Positions 51,102-60,066 of a stretch of DNA of 64,000 nt are shown piece after piece; positions within the stretch are counted from its first letter, which is position 1, and each line of letters begins with the position of its first letter. Under the pieces are notes generated by a model that searched no databases, was not told where the DNA came from, and was given only the letters and a program-made list of their open reading frames with translations. Source of the stretch: an uncultured Clostridia bacterium (GTDB lineage: Bacteria; Bacillota; Clostridia; TANB77; CAG-508); assembly GCA_934119935.1 (NCBI GenBank), contig CAKOSX010000008.1, positions 3,297-67,296 of the forward strand. The letters are read 5' to 3'. Position numbers and translations under genes: made by a program.

Positions 51102-52184
51102 TTATTTATTTATAATAGATTTTAAGAATGTTTTTAATGAAACTAATATATTTCTAAAATAATTTATTATTTTTCTCTTTATCAAGTTGTTTTTTATACT
51201 CTTTATATTGCTATTTTTCAATGCAATAAACATATTTGTAACCAATTGCTTTTGTCTTTCTGAATAATCATTCTTTTCAGTGTTTACCATATTTGTGTTT
51301 ACAATATATTCTATTGTGTTTTTATTATCTTTTTCAAAGCCTTCTAAATGACTTTCAAACTCTTTTTTATTAGCATTATAGTCTTGTGTTATCATGTCCA
51401 ATATTCTTCTTACAAAAAACTCATTTATTATAAGCTTGTATTTTTCACAATCATTATCATGATTTTTTATAACCTCTGAAATATTGCTACAAATTTTATA
51501 AAAAGCCGACATATATGTATTTGTTGCAACTATAGACTTCTCTCTTTGTAAATAATAATACATTGGATATGGTATATATTTTATGTTTTTTGCATTTGTC
51601 AATATAAATGGTGTTACAGCAACATCTTCATACTGTTTTCCAACAGGAAATTCGAATCCATTATACAATTCTTTTTTTATTATTTTGTTACAAGATGAAC
51701 CAGACATTGCTCCATTTATAAGGCCATCCAAGAAATTTTCTTTATCATCTCTGCATGCTCTTGATGTATAGTTCCAAAGAGGATTCTTCTCAAATATGAC
51801 ATATAAATCGTATATTATAATGTCATTATCTTTCACATATTCTCTTGCAATTTTATAAAAGTTTTTGTCGATGTAATCATCAGAATCAACAACACTGATA
51901 AACTCGCCTTTAGCCTTTGCAATTCCTACATTTTTAGTGTCTGCAAGTCCTTTGTTGTCTTTCTTTACATATACAAAATTATTTTTATACTCTTCTGGTA
52001 GAGCATTTATAAATTTTTTTATAATTTCCTCGCTATTGTCTTTCGAGCCATCATTTACAACTATTACCTCACAGTCCTTGTCCATGGCTTCGTATATTGA
52101 CTTTAGAGTTTTTTCTACATATTTTTCTGTATTGTAAACAGGTACAATTATTGAAAATAAAAATTTACTTTTTTCTTCTGTCAT
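51102..52184 (-). CDS. GT2-family glycosyltransferase
   Basis: 360 aa. FSIIVPVYNTEKYVEKTL, VNDGSKDNSEEII, DNKGLADTKNVGIAKAKGEF and VVDSDDYI are GT2 motifs; the acceptor part contains GKQYEDVAVTPF. Its long C-terminus is basic and helical (NLIKRKIINYFRNILVSLKTFLKSI), probably a membrane contact. GAGGA ribosome site; 13 nt upstream of the GT32 fusion gene in the same unit. Confidence 0.9.
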   Translation of the reverse strand: MTEEKSKFLFSIIVPVYNTEKYVEKTLKSIYEAMDKDCEVIVVNDGSKDNSEEIIKKFINALPEEYKNNFVYVKKDNKGLADTKNVGIAKAKGEFISVVDSDDYIDKNFYKIAREYVKDNDIIIYDLYVIFEKNPLWNYTSRACRDDKENFLDGLINGAMSGSSCNKIIKKELYNGFEFPVGKQYEDVAVTPFILTNAKNIKYIPYPMYYYLQREKSIVATNTYMSAFYKICSNISEVIKNHDNDCEKYKLIINEFFVRRILDMITQDYNANKKEFESHLEGFEKDNKNTIEYIVNTNMVNTEKNDYSERQKQLVTNMFIALKNSNIKSIKNNLIKRKIINYFRNILVSLKTFLKSIINK

Positions 52185-52231
52185 TTACATTTTCCTCTTT
52201 TCTTTTTGATATTTAATGCTTTTATGTCAGA

Positions 52232-53332
52232 CTAATCATTTATAAGTTTTTCTAGCTTTTCATTTATTTCTTGATTATACTCTTTATAATCAAACTCTTC
52301 TTTCTGAGAAATTCCGTTAATTATTGCATTTTTCATCACACTATAAATTGAATTTACATTTTTTTGTGTGACAATACCATATTTGTTTTGTATAATTTGT
52401 AAACTATCAGATACATTCGTTGTAATTATTGGAATGTTTAATATCATAGCCTCCAAATAAACAACTGGAAAGCCCTCATATTCAGATGTAAGAATTAAGC
52501 TATCTGCAAGTTTAAAGTATGGATATGGATTTTGTTTTTTTCCTAAGAATATTATATTATTTTCTAATTTATATTCATTTACCATTTTTTTGTACTCTTG
52601 CGTTTTGTTTCCGCTTCCAACTAGCAAAATTCTAAAATCTAGATTATCTTCTTTCAGCTTCTTAGCAGCTTCAATTAATCTCGTTAATTTCTTATCTTCC
52701 TCAGTATGCCTTCCAACATTCAAGAAAGTAAAAGTTTTCTCTTTACAACAATCTGTAACTTTTTCTTGAGACTTTCTTAAAATTTCTTCTGCATCGATAA
52801 AATTATAGATAACACTCGTTTTATTTATGAAATCTTTGTCATTTTTAAAATTTTCTGCAAATATATCTCTTGCATTTTCAGACACAAATACAATATTCTT
52901 AAAGTCTTTTGCGTTAACTCCTTCAAAAAATTCAACATATTTTGACTTATTATTATCAAACATCTGCATATATTCACTATGTACCCATAAACAACTATTT
53001 TTCGAAGCAGTTCTTGCCACAAAAGATGCAGGTTTAGAATATGTTGCATACGCACACGAAAAATCATACTTATTTTTATATTTCATTCTAAACATTGTCT
53101 GTTTTAGAAAATTAATACCTTTTCTTAGAATGATTACCTTACTATCATTTGGACAATACACGCATATCTGTATTTTCTTATCAATTTTATCTAAAAAAAT
53201 TCCTTCTTTTTTCTCCAGAAATAACGTTATTTCATATTTATCTGTCCTTGCTAAGTAATTTAATAAATTAACAAGTGCGTTTTCAATTCCACCTATATCA
53301 AGCGAAACTGCTGAAAACAATAACTTCTTCAT
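52232..53332 (-). CDS. GT4-family glycosyltransferase
   Basis: 366 aa from ATG 53332, where AAGGAG lies 6 nt upstream; the frame extends 27 nt further but that part lies beside the arm of a foldback repeat. GT-B fold: LFSAVSLDIGGIENALVNLL, WVHSEYM, NVGRHTEEDKKLTRLIEAA, VGSGNKTQEYKKM and the EX7E-like YEGFPVVYLEAMI. Cytoplasmic, adds a sugar to a lipid-linked intermediate. First gene of the block reaching to the DUF6020/GT2 pair. Confidence 0.9.
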   Translation of the reverse strand: MKKLLFSAVSLDIGGIENALVNLLNYLARTDKYEITLFLEKKEGIFLDKIDKKIQICVYCPNDSKVIILRKGINFLKQTMFRMKYKNKYDFSCAYATYSKPASFVARTASKNSCLWVHSEYMQMFDNNKSKYVEFFEGVNAKDFKNIVFVSENARDIFAENFKNDKDFINKTSVIYNFIDAEEILRKSQEKVTDCCKEKTFTFLNVGRHTEEDKKLTRLIEAAKKLKEDNLDFRILLVGSGNKTQEYKKMVNEYKLENNIIFLGKKQNPYPYFKLADSLILTSEYEGFPVVYLEAMILNIPIITTNVSDSLQIIQNKYGIVTQKNVNSIYSVMKNAIINGISQKEEFDYKEYNQEINEKLEKLIND

Positions 53333-53352
53333 CAAAATCTCCTTTTTATTAT

Positions 53353-53461
53353 AAATCAAATTTCATTTTTCAAAACTTCGGTACGGCACTCTTGGTCGGA
53401 GCTCCTTCGGACGCCTCAAAAGGCGAGCTTGCCCTTGTTTTTTCAAAATGAAATTTGATTT
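53353..53461. repeat. Foldback repeat element, copy C
   Basis: Perfect 17-bp inverted arms (AAATCAAATTTCATTTT, 53353-53369 with 53445-53461). The core 53389-53430 matches copy B at 41 of 42 positions; the outer core is degenerate. It lies between rpiA and the GT4 gene, just before the GT4 ribosome site, and has the same orientation as copy A. Confidence 0.9.
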
Positions 53462-53472
53462 GTGTAGTAGAG

Positions 53473-54171
53473 CTATTTTGCCACAATCTCCACATTATAT
53501 CCTATAAACAAGCCTGTTTCTACAACTCCAGTTATGTTTTTCAATCTTCTTTCTAATGTCTCGTCTATATTATCAAACCAAGCATCTAATATAATATTGC
53601 CGTTTTCTGTTATTACTGGGCCATCCTTCTTTAGAGCTAAACGTAATTCTACATTCTGTGCTCCTTGTTTATATATCTCTTCTTTTACAAAATTTATAGC
53701 CTTTGGAGTACACTCTACTGGTACTGGAAATTTGCTTCCTAGTCTATTTACTATTTTTGATTCATCAACTAATATATAGGTTTTATTTGAACATTTAATA
53801 TTTAATTTTTCATTAAACATCGCAGCTCCTCTGCCTTTTATCATCCAGTTGTCATGGTCAACCTCATCAGCTCCATCAAAGCACCAGTCAGGCTTTTTTT
53901 CTTCCAATGTTGCTGTTGGTATTCCGAGATAAGTACACAACATCTTAATTTCGTATGATGTAGGAATAGCAATAATATTCAAGTGTTCTGTTTGTACCTT
54001 TTTTGCAATTTCAATAGCAGTCAAATAAGATGTTGAGCCAGAGCCAAATCCTATAATGTCACCATCTTGTACACGTTCTGCCATTTTCTTAGCAACCTGT
54101 TCTTTTGCCTCTCTATTTTTTATCTCTTCCTTCCACATTGGTTTTTGCAATGTTTCTTTAGCCCAATCCAT
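53473..54171 (-). CDS. rpiA: Ribose-5-phosphate isomerase A
   Basis: 232 aa. It interconverts ribose 5-phosphate and ribulose 5-phosphate. FGSGSTSYLTAIEIAK (phosphate loop), IPTSYEIKMLC, DGADEVDHDNWMIKGRGAA with catalytic Asp/Lys and ILVDESKIV are clear RpiA motifs; in the last, the usual Glu-Lys pair region is intact. AAAGGAAG ribosome site. Last gene of a housekeeping run (rdgB to rpiA), before the glycan locus. Confidence 0.95.
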   Translation of the reverse strand: MDWAKETLQKPMWKEEIKNREAKEQVAKKMAERVQDGDIIGFGSGSTSYLTAIEIAKKVQTEHLNIIAIPTSYEIKMLCTYLGIPTATLEEKKPDWCFDGADEVDHDNWMIKGRGAAMFNEKLNIKCSNKTYILVDESKIVNRLGSKFPVPVECTPKAINFVKEEIYKQGAQNVELRLALKKDGPVITENGNIILDAWFDNIDETLERRLKNITGVVETGLFIGYNVEIVAK

Positions 54172-54204
54172 CTTATTTACTTCCTTTCTATTTTTTCTAT
54201 CGTA

Positions 54205-55395
54205 TTATTTTACTATTTTAAAGAAACTTCCTTTTCCAATTTGTATTATCATTTCACCTTCAAAATTATTTAATGATTGATAATCTGTTACCTTTTCTCC
54301 TTCAACTTTTATTCCACCTTGTTCGAAAAGTCTCTTCAATTCTGCTTTTGAAGCACATTTCTTTGTTTTTAATAATGTGTCTAATATATTATTCTCAAAT
54401 TTGATTTCTTCAATATCTTCTGGAGCTTCTTGCTTTTGGAATGCTGTTTTGAAGTGTTCTTCTGCTTGCTCAGCTTCTTCTTCATTATGATATAATCTTG
54501 CTATTTCTTTTGCAAGTTCCATCTTTATGTTTCTTGGATTTTCTCCATTATTTAATCTTTCTTCTATCTTTGCAACATCATCTGGATGTACATCTGTACA
54601 TAAATTGTAATATTTTATTATCATATTATCTGGAATCTTCATTACCTTCTCATACATCGTATTTGCATCTTCATTTACACCAATGTAGTTTCCTAGGCTC
54701 TTGCTCATCTTCTCAACCCCATCAATTCCTTCAATTAAAGGCATAAAAAGTGTAATTTGTGGATCTTGTCCATAATCTTTTTGTATATTTCTTCCCATAA
54801 GTACATTGAATGTTTGGTCTGTTCCACCCATTTCTAGGTCTGCTTGAATTGCAACAGAATCATATGCCTGCATTAATGGATAGAAAAACTCATGTACAGC
54901 TATTGGTTGATTATTTGTATATCTCTTCTGGAAATCGTCTCTTTCTAGTATTCTTGCTACTGTACATTTCGAGCAAAGATTGATAACATCTCTGAAATCC
55001 ATTTTTCCTAGCCATTCACTATTAAATTTAACTGTTGTCTTGCTTGGATCTAATATCTTAAATATTTGCTTTTGATATGTTCTTGCATTCTCTTCTACTT
55101 GCTCTTTTGTAAGTTGTTTTCTTGTTTTAGACTTTCCTGTAGGATCACCTATCATTCCTGTAAAGTCACCAATTATAATTATTACTTCATTTCCTAGGTC
55201 TTGTAATTGTTTAATTTTTCTAAGTACAACTGCATGTCCTAAGTGAATATCTGGTGCAGATGGGTCTAAGCCTAATTTTATTCTTAGTGGTCTATGTTCT
55301 GCATCTACCTTTTTTAATTTTTCTCTAATTTCTTCAACATCTGTATGATCAGCTGCACCTTTTAACATTATTTTTATTGTATTTTCTATATCCAT
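54205..55395 (-). CDS. tyrS: Tyrosyl-tRNA synthetase (TyrZ-type)
   Basis: 396 aa from ATG 55395 (AGGAGAG upstream; a TTG one codon earlier is not needed). Class I synthetase: LGLDPSAPDIHLGHAVVLRKI (HIGH-like, HLGH), GDFTGMIGDPTGKS, MGGTDQTFNVLMG and EKMSKSLGN (KMSKS, about residue 234). An S4 RNA-binding domain closes it (KAELKRLFEQGGIKVEGEKV). The HLGH/GDPTGKS spelling places it in the TyrZ-like branch. The short upstream gap has no T-box leader. Confidence 0.95.
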   Translation of the reverse strand: MDIENTIKIMLKGAADHTDVEEIREKLKKVDAEHRPLRIKLGLDPSAPDIHLGHAVVLRKIKQLQDLGNEVIIIIGDFTGMIGDPTGKSKTRKQLTKEQVEENARTYQKQIFKILDPSKTTVKFNSEWLGKMDFRDVINLCSKCTVARILERDDFQKRYTNNQPIAVHEFFYPLMQAYDSVAIQADLEMGGTDQTFNVLMGRNIQKDYGQDPQITLFMPLIEGIDGVEKMSKSLGNYIGVNEDANTMYEKVMKIPDNMIIKYYNLCTDVHPDDVAKIEERLNNGENPRNIKMELAKEIARLYHNEEEAEQAEEHFKTAFQKQEAPEDIEEIKFENNILDTLLKTKKCASKAELKRLFEQGGIKVEGEKVTDYQSLNNFEGEMIIQIGKGSFFKIVK

Positions 55396-55494
55396 CAAAA
55401 TCTCTCCTAATTATAAATTTTACATTTTACTCCATTTATGAGCCTATTTTTTTCGTGTATATTATATGCATTTTGCAATGCTTTGTCAATCATA

Positions 55495-56004
55495 CTATTT
55501 TTCATCAAAATATTGACTTTCTTCTTGTAATCCTTCAAAATTAATCTGTCTTAATATTTCATATGCTATTACACACACCGAATTTGAAAGATTTAATGAC
55601 CTTAATACTGGTCTCATTGGAATTCTTATAGTTTTATCTATATATTTTTGCAATAAATCTTCAGGTAGACCTTTAGTCTCTTTTCCAAATAACACAAAGA
55701 CATCCTCATCTTTAAATTTACTATAATCTACATCTGTATAACAATGTTTTGCCTTGGTTGTAGCCATAAACATGTTATGCTCCTCCGGCTTATATTTTTC
55801 TAAAAAAGCATCTAATGATGTATGTTCTTCAATCTCTAATTTATCCCAATAATCTAATCCGGCTCTCTTTAGTTGTTTATCATCTATTTTAAAGCCTAAT
55901 GGATAAACCAAATGTAGCTTTGCACCTGTTATAGCACATGTTCTTGCAATGTTTCCTGTGTTTTGTGGTATTTCTGGTTCAACCATTACTATGTGTAATT
56001 TCAT
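55495..56004 (-). CDS. trmL: tRNA (cytidine/uridine-34-2'-O)-methyltransferase TrmL
   Basis: 169 aa SPOUT methyltransferase that 2'-O-methylates the wobble base of tRNA-Leu. MVEPEIPQNTGNIARTCA at the N-terminus, YPLGFKIDDKQLKRAGLDYWD, LFGKETKGLPEDLL and RSLNLSNSVCVIAYE (knot and SAM site) are all present. AGGAAGGA ribosome site; 20 nt downstream of coaD. Confidence 0.95.
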   Translation of the reverse strand: MKLHIVMVEPEIPQNTGNIARTCAITGAKLHLVYPLGFKIDDKQLKRAGLDYWDKLEIEEHTSLDAFLEKYKPEEHNMFMATTKAKHCYTDVDYSKFKDEDVFVLFGKETKGLPEDLLQKYIDKTIRIPMRPVLRSLNLSNSVCVIAYEILRQINFEGLQEESQYFDEK

Positions 56005-56024
56005 TTTTCTTGTTCCTTCCTAAT

Positions 56025-56486
56025 TTACATTATTTTTAGTACAGCCTTAGGTACATATCTAGAAATATCTTTTCCATTATCAAATATTTCTTTTACTGTG
56101 CTCGAACTTATACTACCTAATGTTCCAGCCCTTACATAAATTGTATCTAGTCCTGATATTTCCTCATTAATCTCTGCTATATTTTCCTCATAGTAGTAAT
56201 CCATATCATCTCTTATTCCTCTTACCAAGAAATTACATCCATTGTCTTTTGCCGCATCAACAGATAGTCCTTCATATGTAATTACATCTACATTATCTAT
56301 ATTTTCATCTTTTAAGGCTTGTTCTATGGCATTTTTCATTTTCTCTTTATCATATCTTCTTGCCTTCTTATTGTTAATGCCTATTCCAATCACTAGCCTG
56401 TCAAATACTTTTGAGGCAGTCTTTACAACGTGCATATGTCCCATAGTAAATGGGTCAAAACTTCCAGCATAAAATCCTATATTCAT
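56025..56486 (-). CDS. coaD: Phosphopantetheine adenylyltransferase
   Basis: 153 aa, fourth step of coenzyme A synthesis (4'-phosphopantetheine + ATP to dephospho-CoA). FYAGSFDPFTMGHMHVV (T/HXGH nucleotidyl-transferase motif), FLVRGIRDDMDYYYE and SISSSTVKEI are the family hallmarks. Its ATG overlaps the rdgB stop codon (TAATG). Confidence 0.96.
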   Translation of the reverse strand: MNIGFYAGSFDPFTMGHMHVVKTASKVFDRLVIGIGINNKKARRYDKEKMKNAIEQALKDENIDNVDVITYEGLSVDAAKDNGCNFLVRGIRDDMDYYYEENIAEINEEISGLDTIYVRAGTLGSISSSTVKEIFDNGKDISRYVPKAVLKIM

Positions 56487-57094
56487 TATTGTTCCTCCTT
56501 TAGATATTTTAATATCTGCTTTAAGGCCTTTTCTCTATGAGTTACTCCAAGTTCTTCTTCTGTAAGTTCATTCATAGTTTTATCAAATCCATCGGGAATA
56601 AATATTGGACCATATGTAAGTTTTCCAAGAGGTCCTGGAGTTCTTACTATTCTACCTAAAGTTTCTCCTCTTGCAACATTTACTTTTCCATCTGGCATCA
56701 TCAATGTAAGAACACATACAAATTTTGCAGTTCTATCTTCATCCTTAACATTTTCCATTTTTGAAAGCACTTTATTTATTGCAACAATTTGAGGAGCGTG
56801 GTCTCCTGCGTATCTCGCGCTATATACTCCTGGTTCTCCATTTAATGCATCAATGCAAAGTCCTGCATCGTCTGTCATTATGATTTCATTTATATTGTTT
56901 TTTTCACAATAAGCCTTGATAGCCTTAGCTTTTATGAGTGAATTTTCTTCAAATGTAGTTCCATTTTCATCGATTTCTTCATTAAAACCAATGTCTTTTA
57001 ATGATAAAATTTCAACATCAATATTCTTGTAATCTAAATAATCCTTTACTTGGGCTATTTTAGCCTGATTCGAAGTTCCATATATAATTTTCAT
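56486..57094 (-). CDS. rdgB: XTP/dITP diphosphatase (HAM1/RdgB)
   Basis: 202 aa. It hydrolyses ITP, dITP and XTP to monophosphates, keeping deaminated purines out of nucleic acids. IYGTSNQAKIAQVK (S/TxNxxK), FEENSLIKAKA, MTDDAGLCIDALNGEPGVYSARYAG and FIPDGFDKTMNEL match the family; THREKALKQI closes it. GAGAGGA ribosome site. Coupled to coaD by a stop/start overlap. Confidence 0.95.
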   Translation of the reverse strand: MKIIYGTSNQAKIAQVKDYLDYKNIDVEILSLKDIGFNEEIDENGTTFEENSLIKAKAIKAYCEKNNINEIIMTDDAGLCIDALNGEPGVYSARYAGDHAPQIVAINKVLSKMENVKDEDRTAKFVCVLTLMMPDGKVNVARGETLGRIVRTPGPLGKLTYGPIFIPDGFDKTMNELTEEELGVTHREKALKQILKYLKEEQ

Positions 57095-57120
57095 ATTTAA
57101 TCACGTTCCTCTCTATAAAT

Positions 57121-57669
57121 TTATTCACAGTATTTTTTATATAATCTCTTTAAATTGCTTTTAGTTATAGTTTTTTCAATGCCATTTATGCTCACTTGTG
57201 TAAAAACCTCTGTCACCATAGATTTATTTTTTTCATTCAGTGGCATATTGTCTTTGCGTGAGTTCCAATATTTTAATTGGGTATCGTTTCTCCATCTCTT
57301 ACCATTATAAACAATTCCGGCGGCTAAATTATCACATATCATCTCTACAGTGTATTTATACGGAATTACTGGCATTGGATTTCTAGACATTGGGTCATAC
57401 CAATATTCTGGATGATGTTTATTTCTTCCTTTATGGTGTAACCACGCTTTTGAATATCCCTGCTTTCTTTTTGCAAATAAAATTGGACTCATACTTCCAT
57501 TGTAGTATTTCACAGACTCCCAAAATTCTGTTAGAGAAAACTTCGATAAATCGTGTACTAAGCCTCTCCAAGGTATTCCAGCTTTGCAACATAACTTGAA
57601 TACTACCCATCTATGCCTTGTTACTAAATTAAAATGCTTTATCGTGTTGGTTAACATATTGCCTGTCAC
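57121..57669 (-). CDS. DUF5662-family protein
   Basis: About 182 aa. HFNLVTRHRWVVFKLCCKAGIPWRGLVHDLSKFS contains a HDxSK motif and a following HHKGRNKHHPEYWYD; the pattern resembles HD-domain phosphohydrolase relatives assigned to DUF5662. The start is uncertain: GTG 57669 has AAAGGAAG 6 nt upstream and fits the N-terminus of relatives; ATG 57693 and TTG 57705 are alternatives with poorer sites. Located 26 nt upstream of rdgB. Metal-dependent hydrolase activity is an inference. Confidence 0.72.
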   Translation of the reverse strand: MTGNMLTNTIKHFNLVTRHRWVVFKLCCKAGIPWRGLVHDLSKFSLTEFWESVKYYNGSMSPILFAKRKQGYSKAWLHHKGRNKHHPEYWYDPMSRNPMPVIPYKYTVEMICDNLAAGIVYNGKRWRNDTQLKYWNSRKDNMPLNEKNKSMVTEVFTQVSINGIEKTITKSNLKRLYKKYCE

Positions 57670-57824
57670 GTTTTGCTTCCTTTCTACTTTCATTTTTTCT
57701 TTCAATATCCTATCACAAATAGCTTAAAATCTCAATATTTTCATGAAAGAAACTTGGAATAAAATTTCATTAATTAATATTAAAATTTACTTTTCTATTA
57801 TGACTTATCTCATTTTAGTATTAT

Positions 57825-57855
57825 GTACAATTTTTTCTCCGTCCCCAAATTGTAC
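57825..57855. repeat. 31-bp palindrome-ended repeat, copy 2
   Basis: GTACAATTT...AAATTGTAC perfect 9-bp inverted ends; 28 of 31 bp the same as 11734-11764, including the inner TTTCTCCGTCCCCAAATTGTA. A direct repeat CAAATTGTAC follows at once (57856-57865). It lies 16 nt before the uvrB -35 box, in the 256-bp divergent gap between the DUF5662 gene and uvrB. Confidence 0.72.
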
Positions 57856-57870
57856 CAAATTGTACTAAAC

Positions 57871-57899
57871 TTGAATTTTTGGCCTTTTTGTGGTATATA
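57871..57899 (+). promoter_or_regulatory. uvrB promoter
   Basis: TTGAAT (57871-57876), 17-bp spacer, TATATA (57894-57899), 26 nt before the start codon. No LexA/DinR box (GAAC-N4-GTTC) is seen in the region. Confidence 0.68.
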
Positions 57900-57925
57900 A
57901 TATGTATAATTTTTTAGGAGGTATT

Positions 57926-59881
57926 ATGTTTAAGTTACATTCTGAATACAAGCCTACTGGTGACCAGCCACAGGCAATTGAATATTTATCTAAAGGTATT
58001 GAAGAGGGAAAGAAGTTTCAAACTTTGCTTGGTGTTACTGGCTCTGGTAAGACTTTTACTATGGCTAATATTATTCAAAAAGTACAAAGACCGACTTTAG
58101 TTTTGGCTCATAATAAGACGTTAGCAGGTCAGCTTTATAGTGAGTTTAAAGAGTTTTTCCCTGAAAATAATGTTGAATATTTTGTTTCTTATTATGACTA
58201 TTACCAACCGGAAGCATATATTCCTTCTTCAGATACCTATATTGAGAAGGACTCTTCTGTTAATGATGAGATTGATAAACTACGTCATTCTGCAACTGCT
58301 GCATTGTTTGAAACACGAGATGTTATTATTGTTGCATCTGTTTCATGTATTTATGGTTTGGGTGACCCCATTGACTATGAGCATATGACTGTTTCTTTAA
58401 GACCCGGCATGAAGATTGAAAGAGATGCTATGTTAAAGAAATTAATAAATATGCAGTATTCTAGAAATGAACTAGATTTTAAGCGTGGTACCTTTAGAGC
58501 CAAGGGAGACATTGTTGAGATATTCCCTTCTGATTATGGTGAAAGCGCTATTCGTGTTGAGTTCTGGGGAGATGAAGTTGAAAAGATTTCTGAAATTAAT
58601 CCTTTAACAGGTAAAACTGTTGCAAGTAGAAACCATATTATGATATTTCCAAACTCTCATTATGTTACGACTTCCGATAAAATGGAGCATGCAATTACTA
58701 CTATTGAAGAGGAAATGAAACAGCAAGTCGAATATTTCAAATCACAAGGTAAATTAATTGAAGCTCAAAGAATAGAAGAACGTACTAATTTTGATATAGA
58801 AATGATGAAGGAAACTGGCTTTTGTCAAGGTATAGAAAACTATTCTAGACACATAAGTGGTCGTGAGCCAGGAAGTGCTCCATACACCCTGTTTGATTAT
58901 TTTCCAAAGGATTTTCTTTTGCTTATTGATGAATCTCATGCTACTATCCCTCAAGTTAGGGCTATGTATAATGGTGATAGAGCAAGAAAAGAATCTTTAG
59001 TAAAATATGGTTTTAGGTTACCTTCTGCATTTGATAATAGACCTTTAAAATTTGAAGAATTTGAACAAAGAATTAATCAAGTAGTATTTGTTAGTGCAAC
59101 TCCTGCAGAATACGAAAAAGAACATTCTAAAGATAATGTTGTAGAGCAAATCATCCGTCCAACAGGTCTACTTGACCCTGAAATTGAAGTAAAACCAATT
59201 GAAAACCAAATTGATGATTTGATTACCCAAATTCATAAAAGAGTAGAAAAAAATGAGAGAGTATTGGTTACTACTCTAACTAAAAAAATGGCTGAAGATT
59301 TAACCAGCTATTTAGCTGAACTTGATATTAAGGTTAGATACATGCACTCTGATATTAAGGCTTTAGAAAGAATGGATATTATTAGGTCATTACGTCTTGG
59401 TGAGTTTGATGTGTTAGTTGGAATTAACCTTTTAAGAGAAGGATTAGATATACCTGAGGTTTCTTTAGTAGCAATATTAGATGCAGATAAAGAAGGGTTT
59501 CTTCGTTCTGAACGTTCTTTAATTCAAACTATTGGACGTGCTGCAAGAAATACCAATGGTAAAGTTATAATGTATGCCGATGAACTCACAGACTCTATGG
59601 ACAAAGCCATATCGGAGACCAATAGAAGAAGAGCAATACAAATGAAATATAATGAAGAACACGGAATTGTTCCTCAAACCATAAAAAAATCTGTTAGAGA
59701 TACTATCCGTGCTAGTATTGTTGCAGAAGCATCTGAAAAATATGAACTTGATAAAGAATCTAGTGTTGAAGATATTATCAACAAGCTAACCGAAGAGATG
59801 TTACAACACGCCGAAAAAATGGAGTTTGAAGAAGCAGCAAAATTAAGAGACCAAATAAAAGAATTGGAATCTTCATTGTAA
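57926..59881 (+). CDS. uvrB: UvrABC excinuclease subunit B
   Basis: 651 aa from ATG 57926 (AGGAGG 5 nt upstream; earlier in-frame ATGs lie in the promoter). Damage-verifying helicase of nucleotide excision repair. Walker A GVTGSGKTFTMAN near residue 38, the beta-hairpin YYDYYQPEAYIPSSDTYIEKD, DESHATIPQ, the helicase motifs VLVTTLTKKMAEDL and QTIGRAARN, and a C-terminal UVR motif (EKMEFEEAAKLRDQI) that recruits UvrC. uvrA and uvrC are not adjacent. First gene of the plus-strand block; no clear terminator follows. Confidence 0.97.
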   Translation: MFKLHSEYKPTGDQPQAIEYLSKGIEEGKKFQTLLGVTGSGKTFTMANIIQKVQRPTLVLAHNKTLAGQLYSEFKEFFPENNVEYFVSYYDYYQPEAYIPSSDTYIEKDSSVNDEIDKLRHSATAALFETRDVIIVASVSCIYGLGDPIDYEHMTVSLRPGMKIERDAMLKKLINMQYSRNELDFKRGTFRAKGDIVEIFPSDYGESAIRVEFWGDEVEKISEINPLTGKTVASRNHIMIFPNSHYVTTSDKMEHAITTIEEEMKQQVEYFKSQGKLIEAQRIEERTNFDIEMMKETGFCQGIENYSRHISGREPGSAPYTLFDYFPKDFLLLIDESHATIPQVRAMYNGDRARKESLVKYGFRLPSAFDNRPLKFEEFEQRINQVVFVSATPAEYEKEHSKDNVVEQIIRPTGLLDPEIEVKPIENQIDDLITQIHKRVEKNERVLVTTLTKKMAEDLTSYLAELDIKVRYMHSDIKALERMDIIRSLRLGEFDVLVGINLLREGLDIPEVSLVAILDADKEGFLRSERSLIQTIGRAARNTNGKVIMYADELTDSMDKAISETNRRRAIQMKYNEEHGIVPQTIKKSVRDTIRASIVAEASEKYELDKESSVEDIINKLTEEMLQHAEKMEFEEAAKLRDQIKELESSL

Positions 59882-60066
59882 TCTTCGCCACTTTCAACTC
59901 CTGATTTAAATATTAAATACTTACACAACTACATGAACTTTAGTTTAACTTTTAGAAATTTTTAAAATTTTTTTATTTAATTTTTTCAAATTTCTATGGA
60001 CTTTTTTTAAATTATTGTGTATTATTATATAGTAAAACTTTTTGAACTAGAGAGGATGAATTTATA

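Noticed and set aside
53333..53359. Longer N-terminus for the GT4 protein
   Set aside because: It would precede the clear AAGGAG site and run to the arm of foldback repeat C.
55396..55494. Possible T-box leader for tyrS
   Set aside because: The gap is about 100 nt and has no specifier stem or T-box sequence.
57826..57925. Possible LexA (DinR) box controlling uvrB
   Set aside because: No GAAC-N4-GTTC pattern; the palindrome here belongs to the 31-bp repeat shared with the prepilin locus.
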